A stretch of 64,000 nucleotides of DNA from Sediminibacillus terrae (GCF_009602435.1 NZ_VZDQ01000025.1:186001-250000), one strand, 5' to 3'. Shown: positions 46,103-55,327, counted from the stretch's first letter. Made by a program: numbers and translations. Notes: generated by a model from the sequence alone, not told the origin.

Positions 46103-46908
46103 GCGGATTCGTCTCCTCCGTAAACTAATTCAGATTGCATATTTTGCAAATAGTCAAAGTTGAAGACCTCTATATCTATATCCTCTTTGTAAATAATCAA
46201 TTTCTTAATAATTAGTGAGCAAAGTAGTGATAAGCTGACTCTTGATCTATTATTCAGATACTTCTCGACTATCTGTGATATCTCTTTATTATTTTCAAGT
46301 AATGATTCTTTTTCACTCAGATCATCTACAAGTTTCTGTTTTTCTTCCCTCAAATGGTTGGCCTTCTTATAACGAGAATCAAGTTTCCAATCCTCCGAAT
46401 ACTGGTTGCTGCTTAATACAAACTCTTCCATAAGCTCTCTTATTCTTAACTCATGATTTGAAATCTCTAACTCTGTTTGCTTTTTGATTTTCTTGAAAGA
46501 TTCCAGCGAGTGACTGCAAAGCTTTTTGTTATCCAGCTTGTTAGCAATTTCTTGTAAAGCCTGCTCGATTATTTGTTGTAGCTCGATAATCGGTAACTTA
46601 ACTTTGAACTTTCTATGAGCATTATTAGAACATGTGAAAAAACCATAAACACTGTTTTTGTCCTGTCGATAATTTGGTGTCTTCTTACAATAACCGCAGG
46701 TAGGGGATAACAGGTTTATCTGCATCTTAATTTGCTCTACTGTTTTTTCATAAGTCTTGAATAATGCCCCTTTAGCTTTTTGTAATCGATCAAAGGCTTC
46801 CAGCGTAAGGTAAGGCTCAATATGCTTCAGTTTGTTAATTCCTTTTTCGAGATCATGTGCAGCATAAAATGGATTAGTTGCCATTTTAATTAAATTTAAT
46901 TCTGACAT
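46093..46908 (-). CDS. zinc-ribbon/coiled-coil recombinase-associated protein
   Basis: A 271-aa protein overlapping the start of the disrupted recombinase by 10 bases. It lacks a resolvase catalytic domain. Residues about 60-95 hold a zinc-ribbon-like CGYCKKTPNYRQ...GFFTC, followed by a long coiled coil (KKIKKQTELEISNHELRIRELMEEF ... KANHLREEKQKLVDDLSEKESLLENNKE) and a C-terminal strand/helix part (SRVSLSLLCSLIIKKLIIYKEDIDIEVFNF) like the end of large serine recombinases. It may be a truncated second recombinase or a dedicated partner. Intact reading frame. Confidence 0.6.
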   Translation of the reverse strand: MSELNLIKMATNPFYAAHDLEKGINKLKHIEPYLTLEAFDRLQKAKGALFKTYEKTVEQIKMQINLLSPTCGYCKKTPNYRQDKNSVYGFFTCSNNAHRKFKVKLPIIELQQIIEQALQEIANKLDNKKLCSHSLESFKKIKKQTELEISNHELRIRELMEEFVLSSNQYSEDWKLDSRYKKANHLREEKQKLVDDLSEKESLLENNKEISQIVEKYLNNRSRVSLSLLCSLIIKKLIIYKEDIDIEVFNFDYLQNMQSELVYGGDESAWT

Positions 46909-47060
46909 GCACCTGAGATCCTTGAAAAGATTTAACTAAGATATGCAATTCATCAATTGTATTAACCTCTAAGACCGCTGAAAAAAACTGGTCGATTAAT
47001 TCCTCTTTGTCCGAATCCTTTAGTACTGACACGGCTAAAGAATTACATGAAGTTTAGTTT
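46909..47060 (-). pseudogene. degraded small gene upstream of the recombinase genes
   Basis: A GTG start near 47060, behind GAGGTG, reads METKLHVIL and stops. A shifted frame continues AVSVLKDSDKEELIDQFFSAVLEVNTIDELHILVKSFQ to near the next gene. A single-base indel would join them into a protein of about 57 residues. No family recognised. Confidence 0.35.
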
Positions 47061-47082
47061 CCACTTTATTTCACCTCATTTT

Positions 47083-47235
47083 TTATTTTTGGCATTGTTT
47101 CGTGCAGCAGTTTGGCATGTAAATGGTGCGCAGTTGCAATTGTTCAATGATTAATCTTGCAGTTAAGCGCTGAACCCATACGGTCGTTGTGTTGTTTTGT
47201 TCTGATGCAGAACGAAGTTGAACACGTCTTCTCAA
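47083..47235 (-). CDS. 50-aa basic small protein
   Basis: TTG start (complement 47233-47235) right after GGAGGTGAGACTA. It reads MRRRVQLRSASEQNNTTTVWVQRL, then a hydrophobic/helical stretch and a Cys-containing end (YMPNCCTKQCQK). It is part of a chain of overlapping or closely spaced small minus-strand genes leading into the recombinase genes. No family recognised; perhaps a DNA-binding or recombination helper. Confidence 0.45.
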   Translation of the reverse strand: MRRRVQLRSASEQNNTTTVWVQRLTARLIIEQLQLRTIYMPNCCTKQCQK

Positions 47236-47256
47236 TAGTCTCACCTCCATCTATCA

Positions 47257-47427
47257 TCATTGACCGATGGAGGTGTTATTTATACAGTCATTCCTTTTAG
47301 TTGATTCCTCTCCGAATAAATCAAAGCTTGATTGCACGGAGCTTTCTTCTTGTCCTTTCTTAATCAAAACTCGAATATTTCTGCTTCTCCGACCTGGAAT
47401 TGTGGGATTACTTTTCTTTTGTGACAT
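47257..47427 (-). CDS. 56-aa basic small protein
   Basis: ATG (complement 47425-47427) follows AAAGGGAG. It reads MSQKKSNPTIPGRRSRNIRVLIKKGQEESSVQSSFDLFGEE, with a basic N-terminus and acidic middle. Its start overlaps the end of the 45-aa gene upstream by 20 bases, and its stop lies 21 bases before the next start. Small leader genes before serine recombinase genes are common in site-specific mobile cassettes; the function is unknown. Confidence 0.45.
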   Translation of the reverse strand: MSQKKSNPTIPGRRSRNIRVLIKKGQEESSVQSSFDLFGEESTKRNDCINNTSIGQ

Positions 47428-47545
47428 ATTTGTTCTCCCTTTGTGTTTGATATTCTATAAAACTATTAAATAAAAACTGAGACAGTGTCCCTTTCTGTAA
47501 AGGTTTTTGCAGTTGTTGCGTAAATTGAGATTGTGAAGTACTCAT
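47408..47545 (-). CDS. 45-aa small protein, first of the recombinase operon
   Basis: ATG (complement 47543-47545) follows GGAGGAAAC. The sequence is Gln-rich and helical: MSTSQSQFTQQLQKPLQKGTLSQFLFNSFIEYQ. It is the first gene of a likely minus-strand operon with the 56-aa, 50-aa and recombinase-type genes. No family recognised. Confidence 0.45.
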   Translation of the reverse strand: MSTSQSQFTQQLQKPLQKGTLSQFLFNSFIEYQTQRENKYVTKEK

Positions 47546-47778
47546 GATGTTTGTTTCCTCCAAGTGTAATTTTGTCCGGTAGTTTATCCACCGGCAGAAG
47601 AAACATAACCATTACGAGAAAAAAGTCAAGAGAAAGTTTTTTGAAAAAGCTGAGATATGGTGAGTCTAAAATTAAAAATTGTTCTTAAGTAGAACATACG
47701 GAACAGGGTATAAAAATACAGAAATAAAAATGGAAAATATTGCTTTATTGAGGTAATATTATAAAAGGAGGTGCTTTT

Positions 47779-48969
47779 ATGAAATGTACAGTGACAGAGT
47801 TAGAAATAGAAACTATATATAGTAGGATTCAAGATGAAGATTTAAATTTAAGTCCAGAATTTCAACGAGGAGAAGTTTGGACTGCAAATAAAAAGAAAAA
47901 ATTAATTGACTCCATTTTAAGAGGTTGGAGGATCCCTCCGATTCACTTAATTGAAAATGAACAATATATAGATGAAGTCTTAGATGGACAACAAAGGTTA
48001 GTGGCTATCAGAGATTTTATGAATAATGAATTTAGTATAGATGGTAGATTACAGCCCGTCGATGAAAGCATTTCAATGTTACATAATATGAAATTTAAAG
48101 AACTTAACCCTAATATTCAGAGAAAGTTTAAAAAATATAGTCTGACGATTATACGATTGACCGAGTTTTCACCTGAAGAACCGGCAGAGTTATTTTTTAG
48201 ATTAAATCAACCTGCAACATTGACTTCAGCGGAACAAAGGAACTCTTATATAGGGGATACACGAAATCAAATTAAGGAACTTGTTAATCATTTCGAGAAA
48301 CTTGGGGCTAATAAACAGACAATAGGATTTTCTAATTCAAGGATGGCATATGATGATATTATATCCAAATTTTGTTATACACTTGAAGTAGGGAATTTAA
48401 AGAAAAAAATTACATCTACAAATATATCTGATAAATATAGAAATAATGACTCCTTCAATCAAAAGATTATTGATGAAGTTAAAGATACATTGGTCTTTTT
48501 TATAGGAAGTTCAAAATTAGGGCAATCCAAATTTGTTATTACCAAGTTAAACATTAATAAAGCAACTTTATTTAGTTGGCTGCTTTTTTCGTATAAGTAT
48601 AAAAATTATATTGATCAAGATTTAATGGCTGAATTAATTTATACATTTGAATATGCAAGGGAATTAGTAAAAGGTAAAGCTTCCTCAAATTTGCTAGGGT
48701 TTGAAAAGATTAATATCCTATTCCATGATTATCAATATCTAACTCAATTGTTTTTGATATTCAATCAAAGGGCAAGCATGGGCAGTACAGATGCAATGTC
48801 AATTATATATAGAGATATAATTTTAGAAATCTACTTAATAATTTACACCTCAGATGAAAGTTTTAATCCCAATCTAGCAAAATATTTAACTTCAGATATA
48901 GATAGCATGAGCCGCACACTTGAAGAAATTACTACAGAATTTAAGTGGGGAGGGACTATTAATAAATGA
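47779..48969 (+). CDS. DUF262-domain protein of a two-gene defence-like pair
   Basis: A 396-aa protein with RBS AAAGGAGGTG and ATG at 47779. The DUF262 (GmrS/ParB-like nuclease-fold) signature is clear: LSPEFQRGEVWTANKKKKLIDSILRGWRIPPIHL and the DGQQR motif at residues 69-73 (LDGQQRLVAIRDF). DUF262 proteins occur in type IV restriction (GmrSD), SspE and BrxU. The usual C-terminal DUF1524 His-Asn-His nuclease is not apparent; instead there is a helical region. The stop overlaps the next start by 4 bases, so it works with the OLD-like ATPase. Very AT-rich codon use, unlike the chromosome flanks. Confidence 0.78.
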   Translation: MKCTVTELEIETIYSRIQDEDLNLSPEFQRGEVWTANKKKKLIDSILRGWRIPPIHLIENEQYIDEVLDGQQRLVAIRDFMNNEFSIDGRLQPVDESISMLHNMKFKELNPNIQRKFKKYSLTIIRLTEFSPEEPAELFFRLNQPATLTSAEQRNSYIGDTRNQIKELVNHFEKLGANKQTIGFSNSRMAYDDIISKFCYTLEVGNLKKKITSTNISDKYRNNDSFNQKIIDEVKDTLVFFIGSSKLGQSKFVITKLNINKATLFSWLLFSYKYKNYIDQDLMAELIYTFEYARELVKGKASSNLLGFEKINILFHDYQYLTQLFLIFNQRASMGSTDAMSIIYRDIILEIYLIIYTSDESFNPNLAKYLTSDIDSMSRTLEEITTEFKWGGTINK

Positions 48970-50387
48970 TACGGCAAGCAAAAGTCCCTGACATATGGAG
49001 AAAAGTTGAAAGAAACAGTTATAAATACTATATAGATAGTCTGAATTTAAATGGTATATTGGGTATTAATCATCCTATTAATTTTAAAAAGGGAATTTTC
49101 GCTATATGTGGTTTGAATGGTGTAGGAAAATCTACAGTTTTCACTGCTATTAAAGATATTTTGGGAATAAAAGTTAACGATCAAGATAAAATTAAAATTG
49201 AAGGTATTGAAATTTATGGGAACTTAAAAGAAGGGAATAGAAATATTCCAATTAAAAATGAAGACGGACATAGGTTAATTGATGTTACTAGCGAGGATGT
49301 AGTATTAGAAGAAATCGATTTCATAAAGCTTATGGAAATTAACAAGTTTATAGGTCAACCTAATTTTAACGAGTTAATTGAGCAACATGATGATAATATT
49401 TTTGAAAAAGCTGACTTAGCGCATTTAAACTATTTAGTAGGTAAGGTATACGATTCTGTAATATTGAGAGAAATAGAAGTAGGAGATGATATTACAATAC
49501 CTTATTTTCAAGTTTCCTGTAATGGACTAGAATATGACAGTTTGAAAATGGGAACAGGAGAACATTTTTTATTTTATATATATTGGTTATTTAAGAGAAT
49601 ATCCAAGAGTGGTTTAATTTTAATTGAAGAACCGGAAGTCTTCATTAGTGTTAAATCACAAATTAATCTAATGAATTTTATTGCAGACAAAATGAACAAT
49701 CATAAGTTTTCAGTAATATTAGTAACACATTCGCCTTTTATATTAGAAAATATAAGTACAGATAGACTGTTAATATTGCAAAATTATTTAGATTCTATAG
49801 ATGTAGTTAAGCCTGGAAACAAGGAAGATATCTTACAAGATTTAGGTTTAGTAATAAATACTAAAGGTATTTTGATTTTTGAGGATACCTTAGCTTTAGA
49901 ATTCTTTAAAAGTATTTGTAAAAGGCATGCACGCTATTATTTAAAGTATTACAGGTTGGAGCAAATTAAAGGTTTTGCTGAAATCACTAAAGTAATTAGC
50001 ATTCCAAAATTAAAACATATGGATTATAACATTATCGGAGTATATGATGGCGATGTTAAAGAAAGTAGGGAAATACCATTTAATTCTTTAAATTGGGGTT
50101 ATGTATTTTTACCAGGTGAGAGAAGCTTAGAAGAAGAGTTTCAAAAATTAACTCGCTCTTACTTTAAGGAACTTAGTAATAAATTAAATTTAGATGAGCA
50201 AGAATTGAGGGTACTATTAGCTAAAGTACAAGGAATGGATTATCACGATTGGTTAATAGAAGTTGCTAATAAAACACATTGTGATTTAAGTTTTGTAGTA
50301 GATATCTTTTATGAATTATGGGAAAACGAAAATTATGATCAAGTTGAAAAATTTTTATCAAGTTTAGATAGTGCTACTAGGCAATAA
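48966..50387 (+). CDS. OLD-like AAA ATPase with TOPRIM-like C-terminus
   Basis: A 473-aa protein. ABC/SMC-type ATPase: Walker A GLNGVGKST (residues 49-57), signature-like KMGTGEHFLFYIYW (near 195), Walker B LILIEEPEVFI (Glu221/222) and switch His in ILVTHSPFILENI (residue 255). The C-terminal part has FEDTLALEFF (Glu306) and VYDGDVKE (Asp361, Asp363), the E ... DxD pattern of a TOPRIM nuclease, as in OLD and GajA. It partners the DUF262 protein by 4-base overlap. Probably senses or cleaves nucleic acid in anti-phage defence (inference). Confidence 0.75.
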   Translation: MIRQAKVPDIWRKVERNSYKYYIDSLNLNGILGINHPINFKKGIFAICGLNGVGKSTVFTAIKDILGIKVNDQDKIKIEGIEIYGNLKEGNRNIPIKNEDGHRLIDVTSEDVVLEEIDFIKLMEINKFIGQPNFNELIEQHDDNIFEKADLAHLNYLVGKVYDSVILREIEVGDDITIPYFQVSCNGLEYDSLKMGTGEHFLFYIYWLFKRISKSGLILIEEPEVFISVKSQINLMNFIADKMNNHKFSVILVTHSPFILENISTDRLLILQNYLDSIDVVKPGNKEDILQDLGLVINTKGILIFEDTLALEFFKSICKRHARYYLKYYRLEQIKGFAEITKVISIPKLKHMDYNIIGVYDGDVKESREIPFNSLNWGYVFLPGERSLEEEFQKLTRSYFKELSNKLNLDEQELRVLLAKVQGMDYHDWLIEVANKTHCDLSFVVDIFYELWENENYDQVEKFLSSLDSATRQ

Positions 50388-51097
50388 GGATGGATCTCTA
50401 TCCCAGTATTCCTGAAATATCAGTTTGCGTCTCTTAAGATTTAGTTGGATTGTATATAACATTTATTTGAGAATAAATATGCAACTGAAGGAGGGAAGGA
50501 TCAAAGGATACATACCTTTAGGTAATCGGGTTACTGACTATGAAAATACCCTCCCTGTCTCTAGAAAAAAAGACTTCTAGGACAGAGGAAGTGGTATTAT
50601 TGGATACATTACTTTAGTTCAAACTGGGAACCCCGATGATGCTGCTGTTTAATACCTGAATCTCTTCAGCTTGTCATTTGCTAAATTACCGCGTATGTAG
50701 TTTCGCCCACATACATCGTGACAAGCACCAATGGCCGTGACCAATCGAAACTCCACCGAATTGTTACTGCAAGAAGCCGTTCCCGCTCCTTTAAGACTAA
50801 CAATCCGGTCTGAAAACAGCAGAAAAGACCTTGACTAATGATTGCTACGCTGATTTTCTGCATCGGCTCAGCTCTCCTCACCTTACCTGCTTATTTAGAG
50901 TCGCTTTCAGGGCAGATGCGACTTATTCCTCTATAAAATTAAATAGTTTTTATTGTCAGACTAAAAAAGACAGCGTTTTGGCAGAGGTAGCGGCTCTGAC
51001 CCTGGTGGGATTTACTTATGTTACGAATTAAACCTTTTAAATCGGATAATGCAACATTTAACTTTTGAGAGTATATCAGCCTCTCCTAAATTATTTG

Positions 51098-51206
51098 TTT
51101 AAAAAAGGAAAGAATTGAGTTATAATAAATTTATAAATGGCAAAAGCGTTCGTTGGATTAAAAAAGTAACCCCCTACCTTTTTTGGGCAGGAGGGTTATT
51201 TTTTTT
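51098..51206 (+). ncRNA. candidate small RNA unit
   Basis: TTTAAA (51098-51103), 17 bases and TATAAT (51121-51126) give a plausible promoter, and a strong terminator (TAACCCCCT / AGGAGGGTTA then eight T) ends at 51206. The expected transcript of about 75 bases contains no ORF with an RBS. It could also simply be a terminator for read-through from the DUF262 operon. Confidence 0.3.
51167..51206 (+). terminator. strong terminator in the island intergenic segment
   Basis: TAACCCCCT pairs with AGGAGGGTTA, followed by eight T residues. Confidence 0.8.
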
Positions 51207-51592
51207 GTAGATATACAATTTATGGGGTTTTACATTATGTTCTATGTTAAAAAATAATTTACTAGTTTTTTTAAAGTGCAGTTTTATAGAAATCGACTAC
51301 TGTTTATGGCATTTATTTTTTAGGCTTTGGCAGCATGTTTATTAGCAAATTGTTATAAGTAAACGAGCTTTTGAATGAAGTTGTATATTTTTTTCAATCT
51401 AATGAATTACAATAGAAACTAATTTCTAATAATCTTTATCACTACAGATATATCTATAGTTTAATAAAGGGAAATTGGATTCACAATATATCTATAAAAT
51501 GAAATCATTTACTTTTTCTCTCTGTGGTTTTGGGTGTAAGAAATCCGGTTCTTTGTTGAAGGTAAAAACTTTTATATTTAGTTCTTTTGGTC

Positions 51593-51601
51593 TGTTATAA
51601 T
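51593..51601 (+). promoter_or_regulatory. extended -10 promoter of the helicase gene
   Basis: TGTTATAAT fits TGnTATAAT, 37 bases before the start codon; the -35 region is weak. Confidence 0.5.
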
Positions 51602-51638
51602 TAACTTAAATGTAATTATATGACAGGGGATGGATTGT

Positions 51639-54600
51639 ATGGGAAAGTATAAAAATATTATCACGACAATTGGCCGTGATAATAAGTTAAGTCGTTGTAC
51701 GGATGCTGAAGGTAGAATATTTAACCGAACAGAAATTATTAATAGCTGGAAAGTGTCTTATAATGAGAGAGTTTCTCGAAGTCCTGAAGAGAAAGGTTTA
51801 AGAATTCCTCAGTTTGGAGCGTTATCTGCAATTCGTGCCCATTGGGCGACTTCAAATTCTCCAGCAACTATTGTCTTACCCACGGGGACAGGTAAGTCAG
51901 AAACAATGTATGCTACGATTATTTCTGAAAGGATATCCACAACGCTTATCATTGTACCTTCTAATCTGTTGAGGGAACAGATCTTTGAGGGAGCAAGTCA
52001 TTTTGGGATACTTCCAAATCTAAAAATGATTTCAGATGAAGTTATTTATCCAACAACTTTTCTGTATAAATCAAAAGTATCAGATGAGGAAGAAACAACT
52101 CTGATTGAGACTCTTAAAGAGTCAAATATCATAGTTTCAACTCCTGGTATGATTAAGAAGATGCCGGAATCTGTTATCGATACACTTGTTGAAGAAGTGG
52201 ACGTTGTAATATTTGATGAAGCACATCATCTTGCAGCCCCTGATTGGCGAACAGTTAGAGAAAGGTTTTCAGACAAAAAAATTCTACAGTTTACTGCGAC
52301 TCCTTATAGGAATGATGGTAAGAAAATCGATGGTAGGATAATTTTTAATTATGGTTTGGCTTTAGCTCAAAAGGCTGGATATTTTAAACCAATTGATTTT
52401 TATCCTATTCAAGAATTTGATGAACAAAAGTCTGACAAACAAATTGCAAATACTGCTATTAAGCTATTAGAAAAAGATATTGTGGAATATGAACATGTGC
52501 TTTTAGCGAGAGTTAGCACTCGAAAAAGAGCGGATGAGTTATATGAAAACATCTACTCTGAATATGAGGTGTTTAACCCAGTTGTTATTCACGGAGGCAT
52601 TCCTATGACGAAAAGGAATAAATCCTTGCAGCAAGTTAAAGATGGTAAGTCAAAAATCGTAGTTTGTGTAGATATGTTTGGAGAAGGGATCGATATTCCA
52701 ACTTTGAAGATTGCAGCAATACATGACAAATATAAATCGCTTCCAATTACACTTCAATTCATTGGAAGGTTTGCTCGAACAAGTAGCAATAAGTTAGGCA
52801 ATGCAAAACTTATCACGAATGTAGCAATGGACGATTTGAAAGAAGCTATTGAAGATTTATACCATCAAAACGCTGATTGGAATGAACTTCTTAATATCCA
52901 TTCAAATCAAGCAATTAAAGAGGAAGTTGAGCATGGTGAATTCATTGATAATTTTAAAAAGGGTCATTCGAAGGATATAGATTTATCCCAATTAAAGATG
53001 AAAGTAAGCACTAGAATGTTCAAACACCCCTCAAAAAGTATTTTTGTTAATGGGTGGAAACAAATTTTGAATCCAGATAGAACTACGTCACTAATAAATG
53101 AAGAGAATAATGTTTATATTTTTATTGAGGAAACTGAAAAAAAGGTTGGCTGGTCAGATCAAAATGATATAGTTCAATATGATTATGATTTCTTTGTGCT
53201 GTTTTTTGATAATGTTAATGGAATTGTTCATATCAATGAAACTGATACCAGAAAAGGAAATAGACTTGTGGAAAGTGTGTTCCCAGAAGCAATTGCAATT
53301 AAAGGAGATCCTATTTACCGAAGCTTAGATGGAATTAATAGGTTAATGTTAGGAACATTGGGATTAAAGCAAAAACCTAGCGGAAGAATTAGTTTCAGAA
53401 TGTTTGCTGGAGCTGATATTAAATCTGGAATTTCTGAGGCTGTGACTTCGGGATCAACAAAGTCTAATTTATTTGGTTATGGTTATCGAGGTGGGGAACG
53501 AATCAGCATTGGTTGTTCATATAGAGGGAAAGTTTGGATGCGTTGGGTAGAGAGTGTTAAATTTTGGACGGATTGGTGTCAAAAAATTGGAACAAAGGTT
53601 TTGGATGACACTATTGTTACGAATGATATATTAGAAAATTCCCTTGCTCTCGAAGTTATCAAGGAATTTCCCGAAGGCGTCCCTTATAAAATATCGCTGC
53701 CTGAGTCAATTGAAATTTCCAATTCTACCTCTAAACAGTTGTATATACCTAAAGAAGAAAAATCAATTCCTTTTTTTCAAACAGATTTAAAGAATCCTGA
53801 CATAGTCAATGGAAATCTTCGCTTTGATTTTCATATAAATGAGCGAAAGGTTACATATGAACAGATTATTGATGAGAACTCATACAGTTTCAAGCAAATT
53901 GAAGGGGAGGAGCTAGAAGTCAAATCGGGGAATGGAACTGTTAACTTGACTGAATATCTGTACGAGAACTCACCTGAAATTTCTTTTATACAAGATGATG
54001 GATCTATTATTGTAGTACAAGAAAATTTAAAAACAGTTATAGTACCCAAGAGCGACATAGCATTACCACCAAACTCTTTAATCCCGTTTGATTGGAAAAA
54101 ATACAATGTCGATATAAGATCTGAATCTCAAGGGATAGGCAGAAAAACTGATTCGATTCAATACGCTACGATTCACAATATTGTAGACCAAAAATCAGAT
54201 ATTATTTTCGATGATGACGGAGCTGGAGAAATCGCAGATGTAGTTTCGATCAAAATTGATAAGGAAAATGAGAAGATTGTTTTTCATTTGTACCATTGTA
54301 AATATTCAGGGGGTGAGCATCCCGGTTCGCGTGTTGGTGACTTGTATGAAGTTTGTGGTCAAACTGAGAAGTCGATTATGTGGAATGACAATGCCTTGCA
54401 ACTTGTTCAACGGATGATTGAGCGGGAAAATAAGAGGAAAAAAAGCTATAACGAAACTCGGTTTGAAAAGGGGAATTTACGTACTCTACTTACTCTGAAA
54501 AAGATGGTGAAATCTGGTTTTGAAACACAATTTCAGATCTCAGTTGTCCAACCAGGAGTTTCGATACTAAAAATTACTGATCCAATGAAACAAATTATTC

Positions 54601-54665
54601 TTGCAACTGATTCATACCTTAAAGATACTTATGCGATACCTCTAACGTGTTACTTTAGTGAATGA
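51639..54665 (+). CDS. SF2 DEAD/DEAH helicase with nuclease-like C-terminal region
   Basis: A 1008-aa protein. ATG 51639 is best placed after ACAGGGG (an earlier ATG at 51630 is too close). SF2 motifs: Walker A VLPTGTGKSE (near residue 82-91), DEAH in VVIFDEAHHL (near 193), motif III FTATPYRNDG, motif V DMFGEGIDIPTLK and motif VI QFIGRFART. Near residue 855-895 a segment GAGEIADVVSIKI...HLYHCKYS has the E/D ... D ... xCK spacing of PD-(D/E)XK-like restriction nucleases (inference). This looks like a single-gene restriction-type defence protein. Separated from the DUF262 pair by 1.25 kb and a terminator. Confidence 0.75.
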   Translation: MGKYKNIITTIGRDNKLSRCTDAEGRIFNRTEIINSWKVSYNERVSRSPEEKGLRIPQFGALSAIRAHWATSNSPATIVLPTGTGKSETMYATIISERISTTLIIVPSNLLREQIFEGASHFGILPNLKMISDEVIYPTTFLYKSKVSDEEETTLIETLKESNIIVSTPGMIKKMPESVIDTLVEEVDVVIFDEAHHLAAPDWRTVRERFSDKKILQFTATPYRNDGKKIDGRIIFNYGLALAQKAGYFKPIDFYPIQEFDEQKSDKQIANTAIKLLEKDIVEYEHVLLARVSTRKRADELYENIYSEYEVFNPVVIHGGIPMTKRNKSLQQVKDGKSKIVVCVDMFGEGIDIPTLKIAAIHDKYKSLPITLQFIGRFARTSSNKLGNAKLITNVAMDDLKEAIEDLYHQNADWNELLNIHSNQAIKEEVEHGEFIDNFKKGHSKDIDLSQLKMKVSTRMFKHPSKSIFVNGWKQILNPDRTTSLINEENNVYIFIEETEKKVGWSDQNDIVQYDYDFFVLFFDNVNGIVHINETDTRKGNRLVESVFPEAIAIKGDPIYRSLDGINRLMLGTLGLKQKPSGRISFRMFAGADIKSGISEAVTSGSTKSNLFGYGYRGGERISIGCSYRGKVWMRWVESVKFWTDWCQKIGTKVLDDTIVTNDILENSLALEVIKEFPEGVPYKISLPESIEISNSTSKQLYIPKEEKSIPFFQTDLKNPDIVNGNLRFDFHINERKVTYEQIIDENSYSFKQIEGEELEVKSGNGTVNLTEYLYENSPEISFIQDDGSIIVVQENLKTVIVPKSDIALPPNSLIPFDWKKYNVDIRSESQGIGRKTDSIQYATIHNIVDQKSDIIFDDDGAGEIADVVSIKIDKENEKIVFHLYHCKYSGGEHPGSRVGDLYEVCGQTEKSIMWNDNALQLVQRMIERENKRKKSYNETRFEKGNLRTLLTLKKMVKSGFETQFQISVVQPGVSILKITDPMKQIILATDSYLKDTYAIPLTCYFSE

Positions 54666-54895
54666 TATACAGGATATATAAATTATCATGAATATATACT
54701 CGCTGATGTATGATTTACCTTTATAAAGATGTACTTAAAGAAATTTCTCGAAATTAAGTCTTATACAATAGGGGGCTTTTCTCCAACGAGGAGATCAGCC
54801 TCGTCTTATTTAAGTAACGGAGCAGGTTACTTTAAGAAGGATTAACTGGAATTTGGATAATTATGTTATTATAAAAAGAGATATTGGGGGATAAA

Positions 54896-55116
54896 ATGGA
54901 TAAAATGAAGTTTTTCATAAATTTGTTGCCTTTAATTTTGGTATTTTAGGGGTTATAAATTATGTGTATTTTGCTAAAGACATTGTTTCAACAGTTGTAC
55001 TTTTATCTCTCAGTGTTATAGTTTCGATATTAAATCTGATAAGAAAGAAAAACATGATTGCTTTATTAAACATTGCAATTGTAATGTGTTTAAAGGAACA
55101 ATTTCATTATTCTTAA
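54896..55116 (+). pseudogene. frameshifted small membrane protein gene
   Basis: ATG 54896 reads MDKMKFFINLLPLILVF and stops. One base off, the sequence continues FGILGVINYVYFAKDIVSTVVLLSLSVIVSILNLIRKKNMIALLNIAIV to TAA 55114. A one-base indel near 54935-54945 would restore a protein of about 72 residues with two or three membrane spans. RBS-like TGGGGG precedes it. Island cargo of unknown function. Confidence 0.45.
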
Positions 55117-55156
55117 AGAAAGACTATTAAAGTAAAAGAATAGGAGGATGAATGAA

Positions 55157-55327
55157 ATGGCTAGAGAATGTTATGAGTGCGGGAACACAAACGAGGAAGA
55201 GATTGAGTATAAGACGGTAACTACTGACGAAGTTGATGGGAACGAAAAAAAGATAAAACTTTGGTTATGCATAGATAACGATGATTGTGAAATGAGAGTG
55301 TATAACAAGTACTACGCTAATAAGTAA
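55157..55327 (+). CDS. 56-aa zinc-ribbon-like protein
   Basis: ATG 55157, 9 bases after AGGAGG. It reads MARECYECGNTNEEEIEYKTV ... KLWLCIDNDDCEMRVYNKYY, with C-x2-C and C-x5-C pairs that could bind zinc. Such small ribbons are common in mobile elements. No family recognised. Confidence 0.55.
   Translation: MARECYECGNTNEEEIEYKTVTTDEVDGNEKKIKLWLCIDNDDCEMRVYNKYYANK

Larger units (their letters stand above)
50388..51638. other. 1.25-kb island segment without a recognised protein gene
   Basis: Only short ORFs are present (the longest, about 66 codons on the minus strand at 50681-50881, has no RBS or recognisable motif). The segment has several inverted repeats, such as AGGGAAGG...CCCTCCCT near 50490-50560, and a small promoter-terminator unit at 51098-51206 described separately. 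It may hold non-coding RNA or the remains of deleted genes. Confidence 0.5.

Noticed and set aside
47267-47473. Plus-strand ORF of 68 codons near the recombinase leader genes
   Set aside because: Antisense to two small minus-strand ORFs with better RBSs and overlapping operon spacing.
50681-50881. 66-codon minus-strand ORF in the island gap
   Set aside because: No RBS, no motif and no neighbour context; could be chance.
54780-54835. AAGTAACGGAGCAGGTTACTT hairpin after the helicase gene as an RNA element
   Set aside because: It forms a short stem but has no T-run or conserved core I can name; left unassigned.
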